This document shows, piece by piece, positions 1 through 7,747 of a stretch of 11,055 bases of DNA. Positions within the stretch are counted from its first letter, which is position 1. Every line of letters begins with the position of its first letter. The DNA is from Pseudogymnoascus destructans (Eukaryota; Ascomycota; Leotiomycetes; Thelebolales; Thelebolaceae). The stretch covers positions 1 to 11,055 of the forward strand of contig NW_020167596.1 in assembly GCF_001641265.1 (NCBI RefSeq). The letters are read 5' to 3'. The notes under the pieces are model-generated. The model was not told the DNA's origin, did not search any database, and saw only the letters and a program-made list of their open reading frames with translations. The position numbers were made by a program, and so were the translations under genes.

Positions 1-138
1 AAGTGAGAGAGGGTTGAAGAGGAAGTGGAGTTAGGGGGAAGGGAAAAGATAGTATGGGAAAGATTTAGGGGAAGTGAGAGGGTGGTAACAGGGAGTGAAT
101 GGAGAATGAATAAGGAGGGGAAGTGAGAGGGTGGTAAC
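1..138 (+). repeat. Purine-rich subtelomeric minisatellite, left flank
   Basis: This stretch is almost pure A/G on the + strand and is built from degenerate words such as aagtgagag, gggtggtaac and gaatgaataagg. The word aagtgagagggtggtaac occurs twice, near 78 and near 121. The same order of words reappears at about 10800-10940 with modest divergence, so the two window ends are direct-orientation relatives. The block ends abruptly at about 138, where GC-rich sequence begins. It carries no plausible gene. Being G-rich on the + strand, it fits subtelomeric sequence with the telomere to the right. Confidence 0.75.
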
Positions 139-345
139 TACCCCTAGAAGCGGCCGTATCTGTAGTGCAAATTGGGAATCCCCACGCGAGCGACCCCTGT
201 CGCTCGCGCGCGCACGGGCCATTGTGGAGCGATTATTGTGCAGCAAATTGGGAGACCCCCGGGACGGCGCAGGCGCATCAAGCACGCATACAGAGCATGC
301 AACGAAGGGCGAATAGCGCACACACACCGCTCGCGCAAGGGAAGG
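139..345 (+). promoter_or_regulatory. Upstream/leader region of the helicase gene
   Basis: This GC-rich stretch lies between the minisatellite and the first well-placed ATG (346). It holds a perfect hairpin with a 10-bp stem and a 4-base loop at 185-208. It also holds two near-identical copies of gcaaattggga-type sequence, at about 167-183 and 242-259, spaced 75 bp apart. No TATA or CCAAT box is evident. The reading frame of the helicase gene stays open upstream to about 172, but the peptide there is Arg-rich and unlike the family, so I treat the region as leader. The promoter function is inferred from position only. Confidence 0.35.
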
Positions 346-951
346 ATGGCGGCCAGCTTCTCCTACCTCGCAACTCACGGGGTGCTGCTCTGCCGCGACT
401 GCGGGACCTGCCTCATGCCCGCGCGCGCCAGCCAGGAGTGGCACCTGAGGCACCCACCCCACGACCTCAAGGGGCCGGAGCTGCGCACCCTGCTCGACCT
501 CTTCGCGACGCATGAGCTGCGGCCCCCGGGACAGGTCGCCCTGCCAGACCAGCCCTGCATCGCCATCGAGGGACTGCGCCGCCATCCGGCATTCTCCTGC
601 ATCCTCTGCGACGACGGCCGGCCGACCCTGACCGGTCCGGGCCGGCCATCAGGGCGCACGTGTCCCGGGAGCACGGGCCGAAGCCGTCGCAGCAGAGTGA
701 GGGGGCGCGTGGCAGAGATGCACGGTGCAGACCTTTTCGCAAAGACCGAGCATGTCCGGTACTTTGTGGTTACAGACGACGACAGGGCGGAAGGGGACGC
801 AGCTACTGCCGCCATCGCCCTCGAGCCACAGGAGCAGGCCTTCTTCGACCTGGCCGACGCGGACGCGACCATGGTAGCGGACGACATCAAGACGGAGGGC
901 AACAAGGTGCACGGCTTCGACAGCCACCCTCGGCTGCGGTCCCGTGGCTGA
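346..951 (+). CDS. N-terminal fragment: OrsD/DUF3505-like Cys/His fingers
   Basis: Finger 1 is clear: C16 and C19 (LLCRDC) are followed by H33, H36 and H39 (WHLRHPPH). Finger 2 starts with C85 and C88 (SCILCD) and is completed by two histidines in H-x4-H spacing (codons at 657 and 672), but those lie one frame away. A third frame then gives WQRCTVQT (from 710), and the original frame returns for HVRYFVVTDDD (from about 750). The hydrophobic-aromatic RYFVV motif and the later WLRRTG motif (about 939 onward, again another frame) are what I expect of this family. All three forward frames are therefore needed within 100 bases. The fingers probably bind DNA, but this is inferred from the family. 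As written the open frame ends at 951 and gives a truncated protein. Confidence 0.65.
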   Translation: MAASFSYLATHGVLLCRDCGTCLMPARASQEWHLRHPPHDLKGPELRTLLDLFATHELRPPGQVALPDQPCIAIEGLRRHPAFSCILCDDGRPTLTGPGRPSGRTCPGSTGRSRRSRVRGRVAEMHGADLFAKTEHVRYFVVTDDDRAEGDAATAAIALEPQEQAFFDLADADATMVADDIKTEGNKVHGFDSHPRLRSRG

Positions 952-3900
952 GGCGGACTGGCATCGAGAACCACGTGCGGGGCCTAGAGAAGGACGAGAT
1001 GCACGCCTCCTTTGCGCTGCCGAAGAGCGCAGATGAGGGAGAGCCCGAGCTGTTCCTGATGCTCGAGGTCATGGACGAGATCCTCGCTGAGGTGCACTGG
1101 TGCTTCGACGGGCCGGACTGCATGCTGACGTGGCCGAGGCAGCTCGCGCTGAGCCGCTTCCATGGCGCCCCTACCTCATCGGCACCAGCCAGTTGCAGGG
1201 CAGGCAGGGTGCGCGGCTTCGACCCCAAGAAGGAGCCATCCACACTGCGCACAAACTTTGGGTACTGGAAGCAGTTCATGGCGTACTGCTACCGCGTCGC
1301 CTACTGCGGCAGCCACTTCACGCCACCTCTGAGCGCGGACCAGGGCAGGCGCCCCGAGGACCGGATCCGGCTGACGGACGAGCAGACGACAGCTTGGGAG
1401 GCCGCCCTGGAGTGCGCTGCCGACGGAGACCGCTTAGCGCTGAATGACGCCCTCCGATCCCTCTGCATGGCCCTCGTCTGCCACGAGTTCAGCGGCGACC
1501 GCTTCAGCTCGCCGCTCCTCAGCTTCTGCGCGATGCTGAGCGTCAAGCCACGCACCAAGTCGTGGAAGGAGCCGGGCAACTTCAACAGCTGCCTGTCCGG
1601 CCTGATCTGGGCTGTGCAGCTGCTCATCTTCAGCACGGCCGCATACCTCGAGAGGTCGGGCGCCGGCAGCACGCTCGAGCACATCAACAGCATCTGCGAG
1701 CAGTACCTGCGGCCGGACACGGAGACGCCCATGGGCGAGATACTGGGCTGGCGCCTGCTGCTGTTCGCGGTGTCGAAGGACGGAGTGGGCTCGCACCAGG
1801 CGCACTGGGACGAGGACGAGCAGATCCTCACCTACAGGGACGTCGACCTGAACATGGACGAGGTGCAGCAGCTGCTGCTGTCGGAGTTCAGGCAGGCGCA
1901 GCATCTGCTGCACGGCGAGCTCATGTTTGGCGCAGCGGGCCTGCCACGGATGCGCGCGTGGGCACTCAAGGACAACCTCGACGCCGACAACTTTAGCTGG
2001 CACTTTGGCGAGCACCGGGAGAACGCGGCACTGCTGAAGCCGCTCGCGGGCTCACTGCGCAATGTCATACGGGAGTCGCAGTCACTCGAGCGTCATTCCT
2101 CGACACCACTGCTGCACCTACTGCTGAGGATGGAGAGGATGGAGAGGCTGATGCAGGGGTCACGAGGGTCATGTGGCGACAGAAGGCCATCGACCAGTAC
2201 GAGGCCGTCGCTGACGAGTTCCTCAAGCGGCTCCTCGTCCTCATCCACATGGCCTCGGGCCCGCGCTGCGCGAGAGCGAGCTGTTCTCCCTCACCTGGCG
2301 CAACACGCAGCGGAGGCGTAGCGTCTACCTCAAGCACGGGCTCGTGATGCTGCACACACCTACCACAAGGGCCAGCAGCAGACGGGCAGGTTCAAGGACA
2401 ACATCCGCTTCCTGCCAGCCGCCATCGGAGACCTCCTGCTGGACTACCTCGTCTACGTCGTGCCGCTCCGCCAGGCCTTCCTGCGCCAGTCCTCCCCACG
2501 CGCAATCATGTCCGCGTACCTGTGGTGGAAGGACGGGGCCGTGTGGGCCGACAACCGGCTGACGCGGTGCATGGAGCAGGCGTGCGTGCGGGCCAAGGTG
2601 CCACGGCTGCACATCGCCAACTGGCGCCAGATGACGGTCAACATTGTGAAGACCAAGTTTGCGGGCGACCTTGCGTGCTTCGAGGGCATCGGGGCCGACG
2701 ACGACGATGAGGATGCAGAGGAGATGGAGGATGACATCCGGACCATGACGAGGCAGCGGAACCACAGCACGCGGGTGGTGAACCGCAGCTACGCGAACCA
2801 GCTGAACGCGAACTTTGGGAATGTGTGGGATGGCCTCATCCGTCGGAACCTGCGCGCGTCATCCCTGTGGAGGGGGCTGTGGGATCTCGACACGGTGCTC
2901 GGGGATGCGGTCGCAGCAGCAGGGAAGAGGAAGCGCGAGGCGGCAGAGGTGGCAGGGTCCGACAGGCCGCGGATGCTGAAGAGGATTGCCGTGGGCGTGC
3001 GCCGGCCGCGGAAGAGGTGGTCTGCTGCAGCCCTGCTGAAGTGCGCGAGGGGCTCTACCACGACGACAAGCTGCAGTGGAAGTCGGCCGCACAGGAGCGG
3101 GCGATGACGGTCGTCATGTCATGGACGGAGCAGGTCGTCGTCATCCTGGGCACCGGCGAGGGAAGAGCCTGCTGTTCATGCTGCCCTGTGTCCTGCCTGA
3201 TGCGGGCGTGACGATCCTCGTGCTGCCGCTCGTGTCCCTGCGTGGCGACCTGCTGCGGCGTGTGCAGGAGCTCGGGATAGACCACCTCGTGTGGGCCCCG
3301 GGCGAGGAGCGGGACGCACCGCTGGTGTTCGTCACGGTCGAGGCCGCGAGCACGTCTCAGTTCCGGGCGTATGCGCACAGGCTGGCCGCGACGCAGCAGC
3401 TCGGCCGCGTCGTGATAGACGAGGCGCACCTCACAATCACGGCGTCCGAGTACCGTCACGCCATGGCCGACCTCGCCCTCATCCGCAGCGTGCGCACGCA
3501 GTTCGTCTACCTGACGGCCACCCTGCCGCCAATGCTACAGGCCGCGTTCGAGAGGCAGAACAACCTCGTGAAGCCAAAGGTCGTGCGGGCCTCAACGAAC
3601 AGGCGGAACCTCTCGTACCTCGTGCAGCGGGCCACAGGGCAGGGGAGCCTGCTAGAAGAGGGCGCGCGGAGGGCCAGGGACGCGTGGCGGGCGAGCGGGC
3701 TGCTCGACCAGACCCGAGACAAGATCATACTCTACGTGCGGACACGGGAGGAGGCACAGGACCTGGGCAGCCTGCTCCGCTGCCCGGTCTACACCGCGAT
3801 GGCCGGCACGGCAGAGGAGAAGCAGGAGCTGCTCAGGACGTGGCTCACAACACCCGAGCTGCCATACATTGTGGCGACGTCGGCCCTTAGCGCCGGCTTC

Positions 3901-4794
3901 GACTACCCACATGTCCGGCTCGTCATGCACCTGGACGAGCCACGCTCCCTCGTCGACTTTGCGCAGGAGTCCGGTCGGGCTGGGCGCGATGGGAGGGAGG
4001 CATACTCAGCCGTGCTCCTGCCGCACAAGTGGCAGTCGCAGGCGGGCAACGCCGGTATGGATGTCGAGACGAGGGCACTCTACCGCTACCTCGAAGGCCG
4101 GGAGTGCAGGCGCACGTGTCTGAGTGCGCACCTCGATGAGGCATCAGAGCTTCGGCAGTGCGATGGCACCAGGGATGATGTGGCGTGCGATGTCTGCAGC
4201 AGTGGCCCCAGCCCATCACACGTGCCCCGTGACGATGCCACAGAGGCAATGCCGCACACAGGGAGTGCAGCCATCCACGAGAAGCGGCGTTTGGCATACC
4301 TCGAGCTCAGCCGCTACAAGGAGGACCTCCTCACCGTGAAGGGGACGTGCCTGCTCTGTCGAGGGCTCGGGGAGCAGTGGGACCACCAGTTCACCAAGTG
4401 CCACCAGCGGTTCGACTTCTTCAGGGCGCGCGACCAGGCCAGAAGGAGGGGGCAGGGCCGCGGGCCATGGATCTCAGCTTTCGCGGCGTGCTACTGGTGC
4501 TACAACCCACAGTCGGTCTGTCAACGTGCAGACCCGGCCAGTGGCCTCGAGCAGTGCAGGTACGCAGACATCGTGATGCCGCTCTGCTACGGCGTGTTCC
4601 ACAAGACTGGGGGCGAACAGTGGCTGCAGGAGAGGTTCGGTGAGCAGGCAGTGAGGGCAGGGGCAGCAGGGGCGTTCAATGACGTGGATGTGTTCCTGTC
4701 ATGGTGTGGGCAGGTGGCCGAGTTTGCAGGTGGGAAGGGCATCTGGGGGGTAAAGATCGCAGCAGCAGCGCTGCTCGAGTTCGAGGCATATTAA
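346..4794 (+). CDS. Telomere-linked helicase: OrsD-type Zn fingers + tyrosine recombinase + RecQ (frame-broken)
   Basis: This is one conceptual gene of about 1,480 codons, read as a fungal subtelomeric RecQ helicase of the OrsD/DUF3505-linked kind. The order is two Cys/His fingers (346-about 675), a DUF3505-like stretch (to about 950), a Crypton-like tyrosine-recombinase region (about 1210-2850), and a RecQ helicase with Cys-rich tail (about 3050-4794). The ATG at 346 has A at -3 and G at +4 and precedes the first finger directly. The protein-like reading changes frame near 640-648, 690-709, 734-738, 900-935, 2080-2101, 2258-2266, 2352-2361, 3020-3052 and 3160-3162. Every change corresponds to one missing base, and several fall in G, C or T runs. 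The joined reading has no stop before TAA at 4792. In cells the product would be expected to be nuclear and DNA-acting. Whether the gene is intact in the organism depends on whether the deletions are real. Confidence 0.8.
955..2321 (+). CDS. Middle fragment: DUF3505 end and N-terminal part of the recombinase domain
   Basis: A long uninterrupted reading that is well supported until about 2085. It carries LTWPRQLALSRF (near 1128-1163), then a core-binding-like helical region with TLRTNFGYWKQFMAYCYRV (about 1245-1299). Conserved-looking blocks follow: GDRFSSPLLSFCAMLSV, NFNSCLSGLIW, ETPMGEILGWRLLLF and LKDNLDADNFSWHFGEH. These match my recollection of fungal OrsD-RecQ proteins and resemble the N-terminal domain that precedes a tyrosine-recombinase catalytic core. 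After about 2090 the same frame becomes a low-complexity Ser/Arg peptide. The adjacent frame gives an acidic Glu/Asp/Gly linker and then VMWRQKAIDQYEAV, so the last 230 bases here are probably out-of-frame translation. No function beyond the parent protein is claimed. Confidence 0.65.
2102..3052 (+). CDS. Tyrosine-recombinase catalytic core (three frames)
   Basis: The catalytic core of a tyrosine recombinase can be followed across three frames. Box I is LRESELFSLTW with the candidate catalytic Arg codon at 2269-2271, the pattern of the integrase family (LRxSEL...L.W). After a shift near 2358 comes a helical stretch. Then comes LHIANWRQMTV, whose Arg (2625-2627) is the candidate second Arg. 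The usual H-x-x-R histidine is not at the standard spacing, since Ala occupies it and His lies five residues upstream. The final block NHSTRVVNRSYANQ resembles GHS..t...Y, with the nucleophile candidate Tyr at 2790-2792. This architecture is that of Crypton-type transposon recombinases. Whether it still cuts DNA is unknown. Basic KRKRE residues near 2926 could be a nuclear localisation signal. Confidence 0.55.
3053..4794 (+). CDS. RecQ-type DEAH helicase with Cys-rich C-terminus
   Basis: The helicase motifs are in order. Walker A is LGTGEGKS (about 3143-3168) and is broken by one missing G at 3160-3162. Motif Ia is LPLVSLRGDLL. Motif II is VVIDEAHL with DEAH at 3418-3429, and motif III is LTATLP. 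Motif IV is around ILYVRT. Motifs V and VI are ATSALSAGFDYPHV and QESGRAGRDG (3964-3993). The last is characteristic of RecQ-family 3'-5' DNA helicases. A zinc-binding-like stretch follows (CRRTCLSAHLDEA...CDVC, to about 4198). A second Cys-rich domain follows that: CLLC near 4348, WDHQFTKCH, and CYWCYNPQSVC near 4490. From 3163 to the TAA at 4792 the frame is clean, 543 codons. The first in-frame ATG is at 3076, but its N-terminal residues are out-of-frame sequence and not a real start. Confidence 0.85.
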
Positions 4795-5492
4795 ACTAGC
4801 GAATGGGTGTTCGACTGGTAGCGCCATGTATTTATAATATAGACTGTAGCCATAGAGCCATATTAATTATGTCGTGAGTTGAGAAATATTATTCTCTGCA
4901 ATTTAAATAAATTGGAACGGATTATAATAATCACACTCCTCGACGAGATATGAACTGCATTAAATTACTGACGATGACACATACCGCCAATACATATGAT
5001 CTTATTACAGCAATATAAGCTGTATATTAAACGTCGAACTCGAGATGTAGGGTTGACATCTTTTTAAGGTTTTCGCCTAACCGCGTTTGGTTGTGACACT
5101 CCCGAACATTGATCGTTGCTATGTTTAGGGCACGGGCTGCCCCCTCCCCATCACCCCCAATTAATCGGAAGCGTTTATAGACCCCCATAGCTCGAATACC
5201 AGACTAGCCCTTGGGATATTTCGAGGCAATACTCTAGTTCTGATACTCGTACGATTATCTTATAATTACATACCCAGGTGAGACTGGCAAGGACGAATCC
5301 CAACATGCAACTCCCATGTCCACACCACTGCCATGGCCTCTCCCGACCAGGGTTAGAAGATGGGGCATTTTTTAACCGAGATCGCCATTTTCTTAGCGAG
5401 ATGCCATCAAATCCATCCCCCTTTTCATGTAACTGCCGTAGCCCTCGCCCAGACGAACGCAGCCATGCTCCTCCCGGCCTCGGATCTCGACG
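4795..5492. other. AT-rich intergenic spacer
   Basis: No supported gene. Composition changes sharply from the GC-rich helicase to AT-rich sequence at the stop codon, then becomes mixed after about 5080. The open frame from about 5278 to 5760 on the + strand starts with ATA-like context rather than a good ATG, has no recognisable motif, and runs into the tandem repeat, so I do not call it. Two diverged copies of a 19-20 bp unit (gcattttttaaccgagat / gccattttcttagcgagat) stand side by side at 5365-5402. Nothing else of note was seen. Confidence 0.6.
4906..4911 (+). terminator. Possible polyadenylation signal
   Basis: AATAAA occurs 112 bases after the helicase stop codon, in AT-rich sequence suitable for a 3' untranslated region. 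A six-base match in AT-rich DNA is weak evidence; it is listed because position and strand fit. Confidence 0.25.
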
Positions 5493-5580
5493 TTTTTTTT
5501 TTCAACCCAATTTTGATGGGGTGGTCAGTCATGTGAGTTGCCACGCAGCTAGCGGGCGTGGCTCGTCTCAGTCTATATCA
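5493..5580 (+). promoter_or_regulatory. Promoter-like cluster upstream of the dioxygenase
   Basis: Within 90 bases there are a T10 tract (5493-5502, of the kind that disfavours nucleosomes), CCAAT (5507-5511), a GC-box-like gggcgtggc (5554-5562) and TATAT (5574-5578). These are in the canonical order and orientation for a + strand RNA polymerase II promoter. A pyrimidine-rich stretch follows at 5604-5633, where transcription could start. The only ATG-initiated gene downstream is the dioxygenase at 6715. The motifs are short and the assignment is inference from their clustering. Confidence 0.4.
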
Positions 5581-5629
5581 GAACTTCTACCGTCAAGTCC
5601 AAACTTAGTCCTTTACACATTTTTTCCTT

Positions 5630-6706
5630 CTCGCGCGGCAACCACCCGGCATTTCTTCACACTTCTTCACGCCAGCACACAGCTCAGTCTCGAGTGGCAG
5701 AGGGGCACACCCATCTTGTGTCATCTGTCTTTGGGGATCCTAGACTATACCATCTTATAGTGAGGTACCATCAAAACCTGAGCTCGCGCAACAACCACCC
5801 AACATTTTCTTCACACTTTCTTCACGCCAGCACACAGCTCAGTCTCGAGTGGCAGAGGGGCACACCATCTTGTGTCATCTGTCTTTGGGGATCCTAGACT
5901 ATACCATCTTATAGTGAGGTACCATCAAAACCTGAGCTCGCGCAACAACCACCCAACATTTTTCCACGCTTTCTTCACGCCAGCACACAGCTCAGTCTCG
6001 AGTGTCAAGAGGGGCACACCATCTTGTGTCATCTGTCTTTGGGGATCCTAGACTATACCATCTTATAGTGAGGTACCATCAAAACCTGAGCTCGCGCAAC
6101 AACCACCCAACATTTCTTCACACTTTCTTCACGCCAGCACACAGCTCAGTCTCGAGTGGCAGAGGGCACACCATCTTGTGTCATCTGTCTTTGGGGATCC
6201 TAGACTATACCATCTTATAGTGAGGTACCATCAAAACCTGAGCTCGCGCAACAACCACCCAACATTTCTTCACACTTTCTTCACGCCAGCACACAGCTCA
6301 GTCTCGAGTGGCAGAGGGGCACACCATCTTGTGTCATCTGTCTTTGGGGATCCTAGACTATACCATCTTATAGTGTGGTACCATCAAAACCTGAGCTCGC
6401 GCAACAACCACCCAACATTTCTTCACACTTTCTTCACGCCAGCACACAGCTCAGTCTCGAGTGGCAGAGGGGGCACACCATCTTGTGTCATCTGTCTTTG
6501 GGGATCCTAGACTATACCATCTTATAGTGAGGTACCATCAAACCTGAGCTCGCGCAACAACCACCCAACATTTTTCCACGCTTTCTTCACGCCAGCACAC
6601 AGCTCAGTCTCGAGTGTCAAGAGGGGCACACCATCCTGTGTCATCTGCCTTTTGGGGATCCTAGACTATACCATCTTATAGTGAGGTACCATCAAGACCT
6701 GAGCCT
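5630..6706 (+). repeat. Seven-copy 152-154 bp tandem repeat
   Basis: Each copy carries one GGATCC, at 5735, 5889, 6043, 6195, 6348, 6502 and 6656, giving spacings of 154, 154, 152, 153, 154 and 154. Copies are near-identical through ccatcttatagtgaggtacc. The third and seventh copies share the variants atttttccacgc and cgagtgtcaagagg, 613 bp apart, which suggests a four-unit higher-order duplication. The first copy is the most diverged at its start, and the last leads directly into the dioxygenase ATG. The period is not a multiple of three and copy lengths vary, so it does not encode a repeated protein. There is no ATG on the + strand in any copy. It is most simply an amplified leader sequence. 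Confidence 0.93.
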
Positions 6707-6714
6707 GCGACACC

Positions 6715-7155
6715 ATGCCACCAGTACCCTCCATCCAGAAGCGCCACCAGCACCACACAGCCCACTCGCCATATGAGTGGAAGGAGAGGAGGGAGTTCTC
6801 CCATAACTGGAAGGCCAAGTTCCGCGGCAATGCCCGGGTCATCACCACAGACCTCGCCTGGACCAACCTCATCACGCCACCCAACCCCAAGGTCACCACC
6901 ACACTGGAGCAGGGCCTCGAGCTCAGCAAGCACCTCACGCTGCTCCAGGGCATCCCCAAGGATGGTGGGAAGGATGGCCTCGACATCCAGCCCGTCACCG
7001 TCTTCAACTCTGCTGACAAGGACCCAGAGCAGCTCCTCGTCTACATGAGGGGGGGGCTGAGCCTCCCGGACAGGAACAAGGACCTCTGCCGCCTCATGGC
7101 TGGTGCCATTGAGCAGTACACGGAGCTCGCCGCCACCCCCCAAGCCCAGCAGTGA
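6715..7155 (+). CDS. Dioxygenase N-terminal fragment
   Basis: Open for 146 codons as written, ending at TGA 7153. The peptide is basic at its start and has no signal peptide or membrane segment. The last residues (PQAQQ) arise after the C6 run at 7136-7141. Dropping one C instead continues the reading as TPKPSSDKRHEMEQARKAE, a charged helical linker into the catalytic half. That smooth join is why I treat it as one gene with the next fragment. I recognise no catalytic motif in this part, so alone it could not be assigned a function. Confidence 0.6.
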   Translation: MPPVPSIQKRHQHHTAHSPYEWKERREFSHNWKAKFRGNARVITTDLAWTNLITPPNPKVTTTLEQGLELSKHLTLLQGIPKDGGKDGLDIQPVTVFNSADKDPEQLLVYMRGGLSLPDRNKDLCRLMAGAIEQYTELAATPQAQQ

Positions 7156-7747
7156 CAAGAGGCACGAGATGGAGCAGGCCAGGAAGGCTGAGCGCGAGGG
7201 GAAGAAGTGGGGAGTCTACCACCTTGGGTTGTGGCACGCCACAGGCCAGACAAATTCGCCTCCCACCATCTGCTCTGACATGCGCAGGACTGGAAATGGC
7301 TTCGGGCCACCCTGGCCCTCTACAAGAAGATGGCCCCCCTCGCGCAGACCATTGGGAGGCTCTTCCAGGAGATCGATCCCCAGGGCCTACGAGCAGTACA
7401 GGCAGAACTACCTCCGCGAGTGTGCAGCCACGCCTGAGCTGGAGGTCTTCAAGTTCAGCAACAGGAGCTGCTGGCACTGCCTCGCGATCCTGATAAACGC
7501 CCAGGTTGGGCCACACAAGGACAACCACGATGTGCTGGATGGCTGGGTTGCGATGGCCTGCTTTGGAGAGTTCGAAGGAGGGAGCTGTGCCTGCCAGCCC
7601 TTGGTTATAGATTCCTTCCAGCCAGGGGATGTTGTCCTGTTCCGCTCTGCAGTCCTCGAGCACTGGATCGCACCCTTCGAGGGCACGCGCTACTCCTGCG
7701 TCTTCTTCACGAAGCAGAGCAACTGGCAGCCAGGTGAGGAGGAGTAG
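6715..7747 (+). CDS. TET/JBP-like 2-oxoglutarate/Fe(II) dioxygenase (frame-broken)
   Basis: I read 6715-7747 as one gene. The ATG has A at -3 and is the first ATG after the promoter-like cluster. The C-terminal half shows a double-stranded beta-helix dioxygenase. The HxD iron ligands lie in GPHKDNHD (His 7514, Asp 7520), followed by DGWVAM and an acidic-Gly EFEGG turn. PGDVVLFRS precedes the distal His in LEHW (7661), and the 2-oxoglutarate-binding Arg candidate is in GTRYSCVFFT (7688). This pattern fits the fungal expansion of TET/JBP-like enzymes, which oxidise methyl groups of modified pyrimidines in nucleic acid. The N-terminal region (WKERREFSHNWKAKF, LLVYMRGGLSLP) I do not recognise. 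The frame changes at the C6 run 7136-7141, somewhere in 7240-7290, and at the GGG 7383-7385. TGA at 7276 interrupts only if the second shift precedes it. Confidence 0.7.
7144..7747 (+). CDS. Dioxygenase catalytic fragment
   Basis: Covers the linker and the whole catalytic core; the frame holds ATG codons at 7169 and 7280 but neither looks like a natural start. Within it, 7291-7383 reads far better one frame over, as WKWLRATLALYKKM and IGRLFQEIDPQ. It then returns to the original frame for AYEQYRQNYLREC (from 7385). That implies a missing base before 7291 and one extra G at 7383-7385. From 7385 to TAG at 7745 the frame is clean and contains every dioxygenase signature listed for the full gene. 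The diverged satellite begins within about 40 bases of the stop. Confidence 0.72.

Noticed and set aside
172..345. Extended N-terminus of the helicase gene from ATG 172
   Set aside because: The peptide is Arg-rich, includes the hairpin, and does not look like the family; ATG 346 has better context and lies just before finger 1.
375..2015. Long minus-strand open frames
   Set aside because: GC-rich coding DNA gives open antisense frames; none has a recognisable motif and the + strand carries clear domains.
3076..3162. ATG 3076 as a natural start of a separate helicase gene
   Set aside because: Its first ~29 codons are out-of-frame; the neighbouring frame reads SWTEQVVVILGTGEG, which belongs to the helicase and continues upstream.
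640..3165. Introns as the cause of the frame changes
   Set aside because: Protein-like reading continues on both sides with no gap, leaving no room for an intron at the shift points.
5278..5760. 160-codon + strand open frame
   Set aside because: No good start, no motif, biased composition, and it overlaps the promoter-like cluster and first repeat.
5694..6510. Repeat-encoded peptides in the 154 bp array
   Set aside because: They start at GTG, and the repeat length is not a multiple of three, so each is the same noncoding unit read in different frames.
5630..6706. CRISPR array
   Set aside because: Units are contiguous and similar over their full length, without short repeats and unique spacers, and the context is eukaryotic.
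4795..7747. KDZ-type transposase next to the dioxygenase
   Set aside because: Looked for because fungal TET/JBP genes often have one; no such protein motif is visible on either strand.
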